From Corallium rubrum (Eukaryota; Cnidaria; Anthozoa; Scleralcyonacea; Coralliidae): 64,000 nt of DNA. The DNA is taken from positions 17,130,923 to 17,194,922 of the forward strand of contig OZ035997.1 in assembly GCA_964035015.1 (NCBI GenBank). Reading direction: 5' to 3'. The notes beneath the pieces were generated by a model. It did not search any database, had not been told where the DNA came from, and was given only the letters and a program-made list of their open reading frames with translations. Of the stretch, positions 52,162-61,420 are shown piece by piece. The translations under genes were made by a program, and so were the position numbers. The first letter of the stretch is position 1. Each line of letters starts with the position of its first letter.

Positions 52162-52481
52162 TCCCTTCGGGGAAGAACATCACTATCGAAAATAAAGTAA
52201 AAACTCATCAACAACACAACTACATACACGGCTCCCTTCCACTAATTTCGCACATCAATTCTTTATATTTTACAGATATCAACAGAACCCATCGAGTTCG
52301 ACGCCGCAAGACAACACCGTCGCTAAAGACACCGAGAGGGTAGAGCAAGCACGTTTCTTTCCTCATTTTTGTTTAATCGGCATGCTGGCTATCGGAATTC
52401 AGTTGGCGACAAATTACCCTATTAACCACATGCCGCTGACTCGTAGTACCCGGTCATAGGCTTTCTGCGACAAACACATGC

Positions 52482-52570
52482 ATACTTACCTGACGCGAGA
52501 GGTACTTTGATCAACAAGGAAGTCCTCTCAGGATGAGGCCCTCTCATTGCACTTCGACTGGGTTGACTCC

Positions 52571-52602
<32 letters not shown>

Positions 52603-52645
52603 TATAATTTCTGGTAGTGGGGACCTGCGTTCGCGCTCGTCCCCT
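52482..52645 (+). ncRNA. U1 snRNA copy 35
   Basis: Full length; as copy 2. Confidence 0.95.
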
Positions 52646-52797
52646 TACAACAAACCAATCAAAAGCAAACTCATCCAACGCGCGAGCACACGGGCTTCGT
52701 GGAACATTCGATTTCACCGTTCTTATGTTCCTCGTCGACCTCTCGTGCCACAACGCCGAACGACCGCTATAAAAGCGATATTTTCACCTCCTCCAAT

Positions 52798-52859
52798 GTC
52801 TACGACCATACCACCGGGAAAGCACCGGTTCTCGTCTGATCACCGAAGTTAAGCCCGGG

Positions 52860-52893
<34 letters not shown>

Positions 52894-52917
52894 GGGAATA
52901 CCCCGTGTCGTAGACAC
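52798..52917 (+). rRNA. 5S rRNA copy 35 (G62 type)
   Basis: Full length; as copy 12. Confidence 0.95.
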
Positions 52918-53030
52918 CTTTTTCTTTTTTCTTTCTTTCAGACGCTTCGAGCGCGTGGGCTGACCTGGGCCGAACCACATCGTTGCTCCAGCTTCTTCCC
53001 GGGCAAAACATAACTTTTTTATGGGTCGTT

Positions 53031-53218
53031 ATCGCTTCTCGGCCTATTGGCTAAGATCAAGTGTAGTATCTGTTCTTATCAGCTTAATATCTGATATGCC
53101 AGGCAACGCCTGGCTCATATATTAAACTGATTTTTGGGCTTCGGCCATGGGATTGAAGCTTGCTTCGCCCTGGCCACGGGTTGTCTCGGTATCGCACTAC
53201 CTCCGAGTACGGCCCTCT
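53031..53218 (+). ncRNA. U2 snRNA copy 36
   Basis: Full length; as copy 2. Confidence 0.95.
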
Positions 53219-53538
53219 TCCCTTCGGGGAAGAACATCACTATCGAAAATAAAGTAAAAACTCATCAACAACACAACTACATACACGGCTCCCTTCCACT
53301 AATTTCGCACATCAATTCTTTATATTTTACAGATATCAACAGAACCCATCGAGTTCGACGCCGCAAGACAACACCGTCGCTAAAGACACCGAGAGGGTAG
53401 AGCAAGCACGTTTCTTTCCTCATTTTTGTTTAATCGGCATGCTGGCTATCGGAATTCAGTTGGCGACAAATTACCCTATTAACCACATGCCGCTGACTCG
53501 TAGTACCCGGTCATAGGCTTTCTGCGACAAACACATGC

Positions 53539-53627
53539 ATACTTACCTGACGCGAGAGGTACTTTGATCAACAAGGAAGTCCTCTCAGGATGAGGCCCTC
53601 TCATTGCACTTCGACTGGGTTGACTCC

Positions 53628-53659
<32 letters not shown>

Positions 53660-53702
53660 TATAATTTCTGGTAGTGGGGACCTGCGTTCGCGCTCGTCCC
53701 CT
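53539..53702 (+). ncRNA. U1 snRNA copy 36
   Basis: Full length; as copy 2. Confidence 0.95.
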
Positions 53703-53854
53703 TACAACAAACCAATCAAAAGCAAACTCATCCAACGCGCGAGCACACGGGCTTCGTGGAACATTCGATTTCACCGTTCTTATGTTCCTCGTCGACCTCT
53801 CGTGCCACAACGCCGAACGACCGCTATAAAAGCGATATTTTCACCTCCTCCAAT

Positions 53855-53916
53855 GTCTACGACCATACCACCGGGAAAGCACCGGTTCTCGTCTGATCAC
53901 CGAAGTTAAGCCCGGG

Positions 53917-53950
<34 letters not shown>

Positions 53951-53974
53951 GGGAATACCCCGTGTCGTAGACAC
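53855..53974 (+). rRNA. 5S rRNA copy 36 (G62 type)
   Basis: Full length; as copy 12. Confidence 0.95.
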
Positions 53975-54087
53975 CTTTTTCTTTTTTCTTTCTTTCAGAC
54001 GCTTCGAGCGCGTGGGCTGACCTGGGCCGAACCACATCGTTGCTCCAGCTTCTTCCCGGGCAAAACATAACTTTTTTATGGGTCGTT

Positions 54088-54109
54088 ATCGCTTCTCGGC
54101 CTATTGGCT
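54088..54109 (+). pseudogene. U2 5' fragment (nt 1-22) of copy 37
   Basis: Interrupted after TTGGCT by NA-6. Confidence 0.92.
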
Positions 54110-55915
54110 TTTTGTCATTAGGTTCGTGATATTACGAGTTTCAGTTGGTTCTGTTCTCGTTGTCAGTTGATCACCTGTTGGTAGAGGACGCTTTGCACCC
54201 CCAACAGGCCGGCTGACTAAACAGTTCTTATGGCCTCTACGAGTTCGAGTGCTGTTAGGGCGCAGACGGTGGATCCATGCTCCAGCTTACAGGCTGGTAA
54301 CACTGTCTCGCCCTCTTCGAGAGTTACAACGCCGGTACGGACTATGGCCGATGTGGTTGGTGACCGTGCTACTGGGAGTACTCCCAGTAGTGGTCCTTCT
54401 AAGGACCTTCCAGCCCCGTCGCCCGTAGTTCCGTACCCAGAACGCTGCGCCGTGGTCACCGTTCCTTCGTTGGCCCTGGCGGGGAAATCGAAGCTGTCGC
54501 CGGGGGAAGTGTGGGACGCTTTAGAGAAGGAATTCTCTCCTGCGGCCCAGTACTTCGCCCAGATCCAGTCCCTGCGCACTGACCGCTTCCGTCTCTGGTG
54601 CACGTCGCCGGAGGTTTTGGAAAACGTCATCGCGGCTGGTATCTCCATTCGTGGTTTCCCGTGTAAGATCCAGCCCTATTCCTACAAGAAGAAGAGCTGG
54701 GTCACCGTCACGCACTTGCCCTATGGCTTGCCGGAGGAGGAATTGAAAGTATTCTTCGGCGGCTATGGGGTGGTGTGTAAGCTGGTCTACGTGCTGTTCC
54801 GGAACGTGAGGACTGGGACAGTAAAGCTTCTTATGGAGCTACGAGAGGCCATCCCGACGCGTGTTCGCATCTGCGGTCATGCTGGGCTGGTCTATCACCA
54901 GGGGCAGGTTCGTACCTGTTTTCATTGTGGCACGGTTGGACATGAGTCCCGCCGTTGCCCCAAGAAGAAGCAGGTCACTGCCACGCAGAAGACGGCGAAG
55001 CCTTCTTCGGGTGCCGACGCGGACGCGGCGACCCTTACGGGGTCTAAGCGTAAGCGTAAGCGCAACCGTAGGAGGAAGTCGAAGAGGGCCGTGGCCCCTT
55101 CGGACGCCCCTTCTTCGTCCCAGCCAGGGGCCCCAGTCGAGGTGATGGAGGATTCGTCGAGTGGCTCTGAGCCACTTGCGAAGAAACCCGCCTTGGAAGT
55201 TGACCCTGCGACGGGTGGCTCTTCGGATCCACCTCTGGACTCGGCACCGGTTGTCGGGGACATGGAGACTGATGTGGGTTCTCACATTGTCGGCGTGCCC
55301 TCCGATGATCCGGTTGTACAGTTCCTTCACGAGCTCCATGTGGCATCTCGTGCGGCTCTGGACCGCGATTACCCACGCAGTGAGGACAATTCGGATTACC
55401 GTCTCGTCCACGGTTCCTATGTTTTTGTGGAGGAGGGTGAGGTTTTTGGCGACGATGTCGATCCTTCGGATCCCATGCCGCCTGGCTGGCGGCTTCACAT
55501 GCAGCATAGGGGCGATGAGATCCGCGCGTTTTTGGGTTCGGGTGTGGTCTTCGACTATGACTTGCTTTCGGACAAGGCTATCCTCTTCACGGAGGACGGG
55601 TCGGAGATCCGGCGGTGTACCTTGCGGTATACCCGCCCGGTGGAGATTGAGGAGGATTAGGTGTGGGTTGCCATTTTCATGTGCATTCCATAAATCCATC
55701 CATTCCCGACTCCCTCGGCTGTTCTGCCTTTAGCTGATCGGCCCTGGGTGACCATTTTTGTCGTTTCTGGCGCAACGGAGAGAGGGTCGCATCCTCTTTT
55801 GGTCTGAGTGGCATGCGTAAGCCACCTCCGCGGAATAGTTCCTTGCACTTAGGGATTCACGATGTCATTTGCACCGCCGGCATCTCTATATCCTGAAGGG
55901 GCTTAACTTCAAAAC
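54110..55915 (+). mobile_element. U2-specific 1.8-kb retrotransposon, copy NA-6
   Basis: 1806 bp with an intact ORF1-like gene. Its C-terminal and 3' UTR sequence is close to NA-1 and NA-5. Confidence 0.9.
54230..55660 (+). CDS. ORF1-like protein with acidic C-terminal domain (NA-6, variant I)
   Basis: 476 residues. RRM-like stretch, zinc knuckle C230-X2-C233-X4-H238-X4-C243, and basic stretch about 273-286 (KRKRKRNRRRKSKR). Acidic domain about 345-476 contains HELHVASRAALDRDYPRSED, YRLVHGSYVFVEEGEVFGDD, RGDEIRAFLG and FTEDGSEIRRC, ending EIEED. This is the intact representative of variant I; NA-1 and NA-5 are broken versions. The start is the conserved ATG used in NA-4. Presumed to bind its own RNA in cis and depend on ORF2 from another element. 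Confidence 0.8.
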   Translation: MASTSSSAVRAQTVDPCSSLQAGNTVSPSSRVTTPVRTMADVVGDRATGSTPSSGPSKDLPAPSPVVPYPERCAVVTVPSLALAGKSKLSPGEVWDALEKEFSPAAQYFAQIQSLRTDRFRLWCTSPEVLENVIAAGISIRGFPCKIQPYSYKKKSWVTVTHLPYGLPEEELKVFFGGYGVVCKLVYVLFRNVRTGTVKLLMELREAIPTRVRICGHAGLVYHQGQVRTCFHCGTVGHESRRCPKKKQVTATQKTAKPSSGADADAATLTGSKRKRKRNRRRKSKRAVAPSDAPSSSQPGAPVEVMEDSSSGSEPLAKKPALEVDPATGGSSDPPLDSAPVVGDMETDVGSHIVGVPSDDPVVQFLHELHVASRAALDRDYPRSEDNSDYRLVHGSYVFVEEGEVFGDDVDPSDPMPPGWRLHMQHRGDEIRAFLGSGVVFDYDLLSDKAILFTEDGSEIRRCTLRYTRPVEIEED

Positions 55916-56081
55916 AAGATCAAGTGTAGTATCTGTTCTTATCAGCTTAATATCTGATATGCCAGGCAACGCCTGGCTCATATATTAAACTGATTTTTGG
56001 GCTTCGGCCATGGGATTGAAGCTTGCTTCGCCCTGGCCACGGGTTGTCTCGGTATCGCACTACCTCCGAGTACGGCCCTCT
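55916..56081 (+). pseudogene. U2 3' fragment of copy 37
   Basis: nt 23 onward, after NA-6. Confidence 0.92.
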
Positions 56082-56401
56082 TCCCTTCGGGGAAGAACAT
56101 CACTATCGAAAATAAAGTAAAAACTCATCAACAACACAACTACATACACGGCTCCCTTCCACTAATTTCGCACATCAATTCTTTATATTTTACAGATATC
56201 AACAGAACCCATCGAGTTCGACGCCGCAAGACAACACCGTCGCTAAAGACACCGAGAGGGTAGAGCAAGCACGTTTCTTTCCTCATTTTTGTTTAATCGG
56301 CATGCTGGCTATCGGAATTCAGTTGGCGACAAATTACCCTATTAACCACATGCCGCTGACTCGTAGTACCCGGTCATAGGCTTTCTGCGACAAACACATG
56401 C

Positions 56402-56490
56402 ATACTTACCTGACGCGAGAGGTACTTTGATCAACAAGGAAGTCCTCTCAGGATGAGGCCCTCTCATTGCACTTCGACTGGGTTGACTCC

Positions 56491-56522
<32 letters not shown>

Positions 56523-56565
56523 TATAATTTCTGGTAGTGGGGACCTGCGTTCGCGCTCGTCCCCT
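56402..56565 (+). ncRNA. U1 snRNA copy 37
   Basis: Full length; a 2-nt deletion and one substitution fall in the spacer after it. Confidence 0.95.
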
Positions 56566-56715
56566 TACAACAAACCAATCAAAAGCAAACTCATCCAACG
56601 CGAGCACACGGGCTTCGTGGAACATTCGATTTCACCGTTCTTGTGTTCCTCGTCGACCTCTCGTGCCACAACGCCGAACGACCGCTATAAAAGCGATATT
56701 TTCACCTCCTCCAAT

Positions 56716-56777
56716 GTCTACGACCATACCACCGGGAAAGCACCGGTTCTCGTCTGATCACCGAAGTTAAGCCCGGG

Positions 56778-56811
<34 letters not shown>

Positions 56812-56835
56812 GGGAATACCCCGTGTCGTAGACAC
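56716..56835 (+). rRNA. 5S rRNA copy 37 (G62 type)
   Basis: Full length; as copy 12. Confidence 0.95.
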
Positions 56836-56948
56836 CTTTTTCTTTTTTCTTTCTTTCAGACGCTTCGAGCGCGTGGGCTGACCTGGGCCGAACCACATCG
56901 TTGCTCCAGCTTCTTCCCGGGCAAAACATAACTTTTTTATGGGTCGTT

Positions 56949-57136
56949 ATCGCTTCTCGGCCTATTGGCTAAGATCAAGTGTAGTATCTGTTCTTATCAG
57001 CTTAATATCTGATATGCCAGGCAACGCCTGGCTCATATATTAAACTGATTTTTGGGCTTCGGCCATGGGATTGAAGCTTGCTTCGCCCTGGCCACGGGTT
57101 GTCTCGGTATCGCACTACCTCCGAGTACGGCCCTCT
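56949..57136 (+). ncRNA. U2 snRNA copy 38
   Basis: Full length; the last uninterrupted U2 in the window. Confidence 0.95.
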
Positions 57137-57456
57137 TCCCTTCGGGGAAGAACATCACTATCGAAAATAAAGTAAAAACTCATCAACAACACAACTACAT
57201 ACACGGCTCCCTTCCACTAATTTCGCACATCAATTCTTTATATTTTACAGATATCAACAGAACCCATCGAGTTCGACGCCGCAAGACAACACCGTCGCTA
57301 AAGACACCGAGAGGGTAGAGCAAGCACGTTTCTTTCCTCATTTTTGTTTAATCGGCATGCTGGCTATCGGAATTCAGTTGGCGACAAATTACCCTATTAA
57401 CCACATGCCGCTGACTCGTAGTACCCGGTCATAGGCTTTCTGCGACAAACACATGC

Positions 57457-57545
57457 ATACTTACCTGACGCGAGAGGTACTTTGATCAACAAGGAAGTCC
57501 TCTCAGGATGAGGCCCTCTCATTGCACTTCGACTGGGTTGACTCC

Positions 57546-57577
<32 letters not shown>

Positions 57578-57620
57578 TATAATTTCTGGTAGTGGGGACC
57601 TGCGTTCGCGCTCGTCCCCT
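57457..57620 (+). ncRNA. U1 snRNA copy 38
   Basis: Full length; as copy 2. Confidence 0.95.
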
Positions 57621-57772
57621 TACAACAAACCAATCAAAAGCAAACTCATCCAACGCGCGAGCACACGGGCTTCGTGGAACATTCGATTTCACCGTTCTTA
57701 TGTTCCTCGTCGACCTCTCGTGCCACAACGCCGAACGACCGCTATAAAAGCGATATTTTCACCTCCTCCAAT

Positions 57773-57833
57773 GTCTACGACCATACCACCGGGAAAGCAC
57801 CGGTTCTCGTCTGATCACCGAAGTTAAGCCCGG

Positions 57834-57868
<35 letters not shown>

Positions 57869-57892
57869 GGGAATACCCCGTGTCGTAGACAC
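57773..57892 (+). rRNA. 5S rRNA copy 38 (U62 type)
   Basis: T62 in an otherwise type B unit. Confidence 0.95.
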
Positions 57893-58005
57893 CTTTTTCT
57901 TTTTTCTTTCTTTCAGACGCTTCGAGCGCGTGGGCTGACCTGGGCCGAACCACATCGTTGCTCCAGCTTCTTCCCGGGCAAAACATAACTTTTTTATGGG
58001 TCGTT

Positions 58006-58027
58006 ATCGCTTCTCGGCCTATTGGCT
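58006..58027 (+). pseudogene. U2 5' fragment (nt 1-22), rightmost
   Basis: Interrupted after TTGGCT by the third element family. Its 3' partner is not in the window. Confidence 0.9.
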
Positions 58028-58253
58028 TTTGAAACGATCAAAGTTCGTGAGTTTTCTACGAGTTTTCCGTGGTTTACGAGTTCTTCGAGCTGTATAGGAG
58101 ACTGTGGTGGATCCATGCTCCAGAGTTTACTCTGGTAACACTGCTACTCCTCTTCGAGTTTATCAACGCCGTTTCCAGTTGGTGGCATTGGACCGTGCCT
58201 TTCTGGTGGTTCTCTTCAGAACCTTGGTGCTGCCATCTGGTTGTGGTTCTTCT

Positions 58254-58339
58254 GGTACCCTGTTTGGTACCTTTCGTGGACTGGTTGTCTCCGACTCCCT
58301 GTTTGGAGTCTTCGTCGCTCCGGCACCCTGTTCGGTGCC
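58254..58339 (+). other. Three successive hairpins with the same loop
   Basis: GGTACC/GGTACC (58254-58271), GACTCC/GGAGTC (58293-58310) and GGCACC/GGTGCC (58322-58339) each enclose CTGTTT or CTGTTC. The stems differ while the loop is constant, so the loop or the shape is probably what matters. Confidence 0.6.
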
Positions 58340-58512
58340 TTTGGTGTCTTGGAGCCCGTGTGTGTGGTCCAGTCCGTGGTCGTCTCGTCCCTCCCCCTGT
58401 GGGGAAGGGCTGGTCTTCGTCCTCTCTCTTTGAGGTCTGTGTGTTTTTTCTTGTTTGTGTGCTCCTGGTCCTTTTGTTTGGACCGTGTTTCAGTTCGGTT
58501 TTTTTGGGCACG

Positions 58513-58800
58513 ATGTCGTTCCCCTACTCAAACCGGGCTGTCCGTACCACCCTCCCGGACCTTGCTTTGCGTGGGCAGGCTAAGGCTACCGTTGAGGAGG
58601 TACAACGTAATTTACGCTCCGTGGTCGCCCCGCTTAAAGATTTTTTTGCATGCGTCCAACTTTTTTCTTCCACTGAGTTGAGGCTGGTCTTCACCAGTTC
58701 GGCTAAGATGGAAGACGCACTTAACCGAGGGTTGTCCTTTCGGACTCACCCTCTCGTATTCTCGAGCATGTCCCCTTACACTTGGGTGACGGTGTCTCGT
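58513..58800 (+). CDS. ORF1 of the third family, partial
   Basis: 96 residues are readable from ATG 58513. MSFPYSNRAV aligns with MAIPYSNRTA of the autonomous ORF1, and LNRGLSFRTHPLV with LINLGLSFRGQPVV, then YTWVTVSR with KKWVTLTR, where the gap begins. The zinc knuckle, if any, is missing from the assembly. The frame is open upstream for 148 more codons, hydrophobic and Trp-rich, as in the autonomous element. Confidence 0.75.
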
Positions 58801-59000
58801 NNNNNNNNNNNNNNNNNNNNNNNNNNNNNNNNNNNNNNNNNNNNNNNNNNNNNNNNNNNNNNNNNNNNNNNNNNNNNNNNNNNNNNNNNNNNNNNNNNNN
58901 NNNNNNNNNNNNNNNNNNNNNNNNNNNNNNNNNNNNNNNNNNNNNNNNNNNNNNNNNNNNNNNNNNNNNNNNNNNNNNNNNNNNNNNNNNNNNNNNNNNN
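58801..59000. other. Assembly gap (200 N)
   Basis: Exactly 200 N, probably a placeholder of unknown true size. Sequence on either side need not be adjacent; more array units may be missing. Confidence 0.99.
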
Positions 59001-60280
59001 ACCTGTAATGGGCTGAATGGCGCAGATTTTCATGTTGGAAAAGGAGTGGTTGCCACTGTTGAAGTGCCTGGCAACAGGTTTGTTTTGCACATTGTTTTTG
59101 ACATCACGAAGGTGTTCAACAAACCTGTCGCCTAAACGTCTTCCAGTTTCTCCGATGTAAAGCATGGGACATTTACTGCAAGAGATACAGTAAATGAGGT
59201 TGGAGGAAGTGCAAGTGAAACTATGGGTTATGTTGAACCTACATTTTGGAGCCGAAATTGAAATTGAGGAGTCTAAATATTTACAGGTGGTGCACCTACA
59301 ACGACAGCAAGAGCTGGTGCCAACATGTGATACCAAGGCTTGCTGCAGTGAGCTGTGAACAACGTTTTCCCGGATGTTTTTGCTATGCCGAAAAGATACT
59401 AGGGGTTTCTCAGAGAAAATGGAAGATGTTTCTGGGTCATTTTTAATGAGGTCGAAATTGCGGCTAATGATGCCCCTTACTTTGAAATTAAAGGGATGCA
59501 AAGTGAGAACTAGAGGTACTTTTTCATTAGAAATGGTAGCCAAAGGTTCGCTTAAGGTGTCAGAACGGGAAATGTTGGAGACCTTGTGTAAGGCAGTGTC
59601 TAAGAGGTGGGAAGGATACCCGCGATTAACAAAAAAGTTTCTCATTTCCAAACATTTGGCATTGAAATCGTCATCTTCACTGCAGAGGCGGCGAAGACGA
59701 AGAAATTGAGAGAAAGGAATGGAAGTTTTGGTGTGTTTAGGATGATGAGAGGAGAAGAGGAGGTAGCTATGAGAGTCAGTGGTCTTGTAAAAGACAGAAG
59801 TGCTCAGCTTATTACCATTAATGGAGACGAGAATATCTAAGAATGACACACTAGTCTCACTGATCTCCCATGTGAACTGGAGTGCTGGGTGGAAGTCATT
59901 AACATAGTTAATGAAGCAAACCAGGTCAGCGCGTGAACATGATGCAGTGCCTAAGCAATCATCAATGAACCGACCATAGTAGTCAGGTAGGAAACCAGTG
60001 TATTGTTCAAAGATTTGTTTTTCCATTTTGAAAAATTTTCTCATGTTTCTGAGGATGATTCTGTAATACCAACAAATAAGTTGGCATAGTTAGGGCCCAT
60101 TTTGGTACCCATGGCTACACCACTAACTTGTTGGTAATGCTCACCATCAAACGAAAAATTGTTGAGGGTGAGTACTAACTCGGCCAGGTGTAACAAAGTA
60201 GTGGTCGATGGCTCCCGAGTTGTGCGTTGATCAAAGAAATATTTAAGTGCTTGAAGACCATCGTGATGCGGGATGACAAT
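59001..60280 (-). pseudogene. Penelope-like element fragment, minus strand (RT plus GIY-YIG)
   Basis: Read on the minus strand, 60280 to about 60050 encodes the reverse-transcriptase segment with IPHHDGLQALKYFF and GVAMGTKMGPNYANLF. A frame break near 60045 follows. From 60044 the frame continues with YGRFIDDCLG (catalytic Asp pair), then a linker and a GIY-YIG endonuclease: LIYCISCSKCPMLYIGETGR, GDRFVEHL, and HFNSGNHSFSNMKI. The 3' end is lost in the N gap. Penelope-like elements pair these two domains. Frameshift and truncation make this copy inactive. Confidence 0.85.
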
Positions 60281-61029
60281 GTTTGGAAATGAGAAACTTT
60301 TTTGTTAATCGCGTGTATCCTTCCCGCCTCTTAGACACTGCCTTACACAAGGTCTCCAACATTTTCCGTTCAGACACCTTAAGCGAACCTTTGGCTACCA
60401 TTTCTAATGAAAAAGTACCTCTAGTTCTCACTTTTCATCCCTTTAATTTCAAAGTAAGGGACATCATTAGCCGCAATTTCGACCTCATTAAAAATGACCC
60501 AGAAACATCTTCCATTTTCTCTGAGAAACCCCTAGTATCTTTTCGGCATAGCAAAAACGTCCGGGAAAACGTTGTTCACAGCTCACTGCAGCAAGCCTTG
60601 GTATCACATGTTGGCACCAGCTCTTGCTGTCGTGGTAGGTGCAACACCTGTAAATATTTAGACTCCTCAATTTCAATTTCGGCTCCAAAATGTAGGTTCA
60701 ACATAACCCATAGTTTCACTTGCACTTCCTCCAACCTCATTTACTGTATTTCTTGCAGTAAATGTCCCATGCTTTACATCGGAGAAACCGGAAGACGTTT
60801 AGGTGACAGGTTTGCTGAACACCTTCGTGATGTCAAAAAGAATGTGCAAAACAAACCTGTTGCCAGGCACTTCAACAGTGCCAACCACTCCTTTTCCAAC
60901 ATGAAAATCTGCGCCATTCAGCCCAGTACAGGTTGTAACGATACTCGTCGTAAACAAGAAATGCGTCTCATTTACAAACTTGGTACCATTCACCCTCACG
61001 GCCTCAATGAGCGATTCTCTTTCATTTAG
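60277..61029 (+). pseudogene. Penelope-like element 3' fragment, plus strand (GIY-YIG part)
   Basis: An inverted second copy that starts mid-protein at the CLEMRNFFVNR segment and continues through the linker and GIY-YIG domain (LYIGETGRRLGDRFAEHLRD) to the stop at 61027-61029. It differs from the minus copy at a few residues. No RT domain is present, so it is 5'-truncated. Its junction with the minus copy shares AATGTTTGGAAATGAG, which also occurs within the minus copy at the matching point. Confidence 0.85.
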
Positions 61030-61420
61030 CTCACTCCACCACCATATTCCATACCTTTTCCTTAAGGTTACATTATATGATGAAACACTGATTTTCGTCA
61101 TTTTTACATTTTTATATATTTATATCGAGGGGCTGGAGTTCTTTCGATTGCCGCAAATTTTTTTCGAAAATATTAAAATGCGACCGAGATATAACTAAAA
61201 ATCTAACGACCACTATTTTTTTGCCGCGAAAGTTGTAATTGTAATTGACAGTGTGTGGATATAGGTGTGATAATCAATACCGGATAAGGTTTAGCGGCGT
61301 GTTTGTTTATTTAGAAAGATATCCTTTATCATACTTTGTATACTGTCCATACAACACAGCGAAATTTTCTTTTTCGAGCGGTAACAAGTGATTTTTCCCG
61401 ATCGTAAGTACGCGGGTTTC
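61030..61420. other. AT-rich stretch without recognised gene
   Basis: It follows the Penelope-like fragment; its first part may be 3' untranslated element sequence. Nothing else is recognised. Confidence 0.5.

Larger units (their letters stand above)
912..58027 (+). repeat. Tandem array of U2-U1-5S cassettes (38 units)
   Basis: Each unit runs U2 snRNA, 275-nt spacer, U1 snRNA, 152-nt spacer, 5S rRNA, pyrimidine tract, then the next U2, all on the + strand. Units 2-10 repeat every 1063 bp. The period then falls stepwise through 1061, 1060, 1059 and 1058 to 1057 bp in most later units; unit 19 is 1051. Uninterrupted stretches are 912-27386, 29182-31295, 37381-40551, 42358-43412, 45212-46268, 48090-49146, 50939-54109 and 55916-58027. 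The remainder is retrotransposon inserted in U2. Linked variants define type A units (spacer AAAGC, GAGCGC before the 5S TATA, mostly units 2-11) and type B units (AAAGT, GACCGC, mostly from unit 12). The 200-N gap on the right means the true array may be longer. Confidence 0.97.
58028..58800 (+). mobile_element. Third U2-specific retrotransposon family, 5' part, cut by assembly gap
   Basis: Inserted after U2 nt 22 like the others. The leader (58028-58512) shares TACGAGTTCTTCGAG, GGTGGATCCATGCTCCAG and both hairpin modules with the other families but is otherwise distinct. ORF1 follows and runs into the N gap. Presumably a second autonomous family; ORF2 is not visible. Confidence 0.8.

Noticed and set aside
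27514-55699. Antisense frames of 100-307 codons opposite the ORF1-like genes
   Set aside because: Shadows of GC-rich sense coding sequence; the sense frame has the zinc knuckle, RRM-like motifs and start context.
983-57318. Recurrent open frames of 88 codons (+) and 78, 69 and 75-77 codons (-) in every unit
   Set aside because: They overlap U2, U1 and 5S genes and their spacers. They persist only because the units are nearly identical; the RNA genes explain the conservation.
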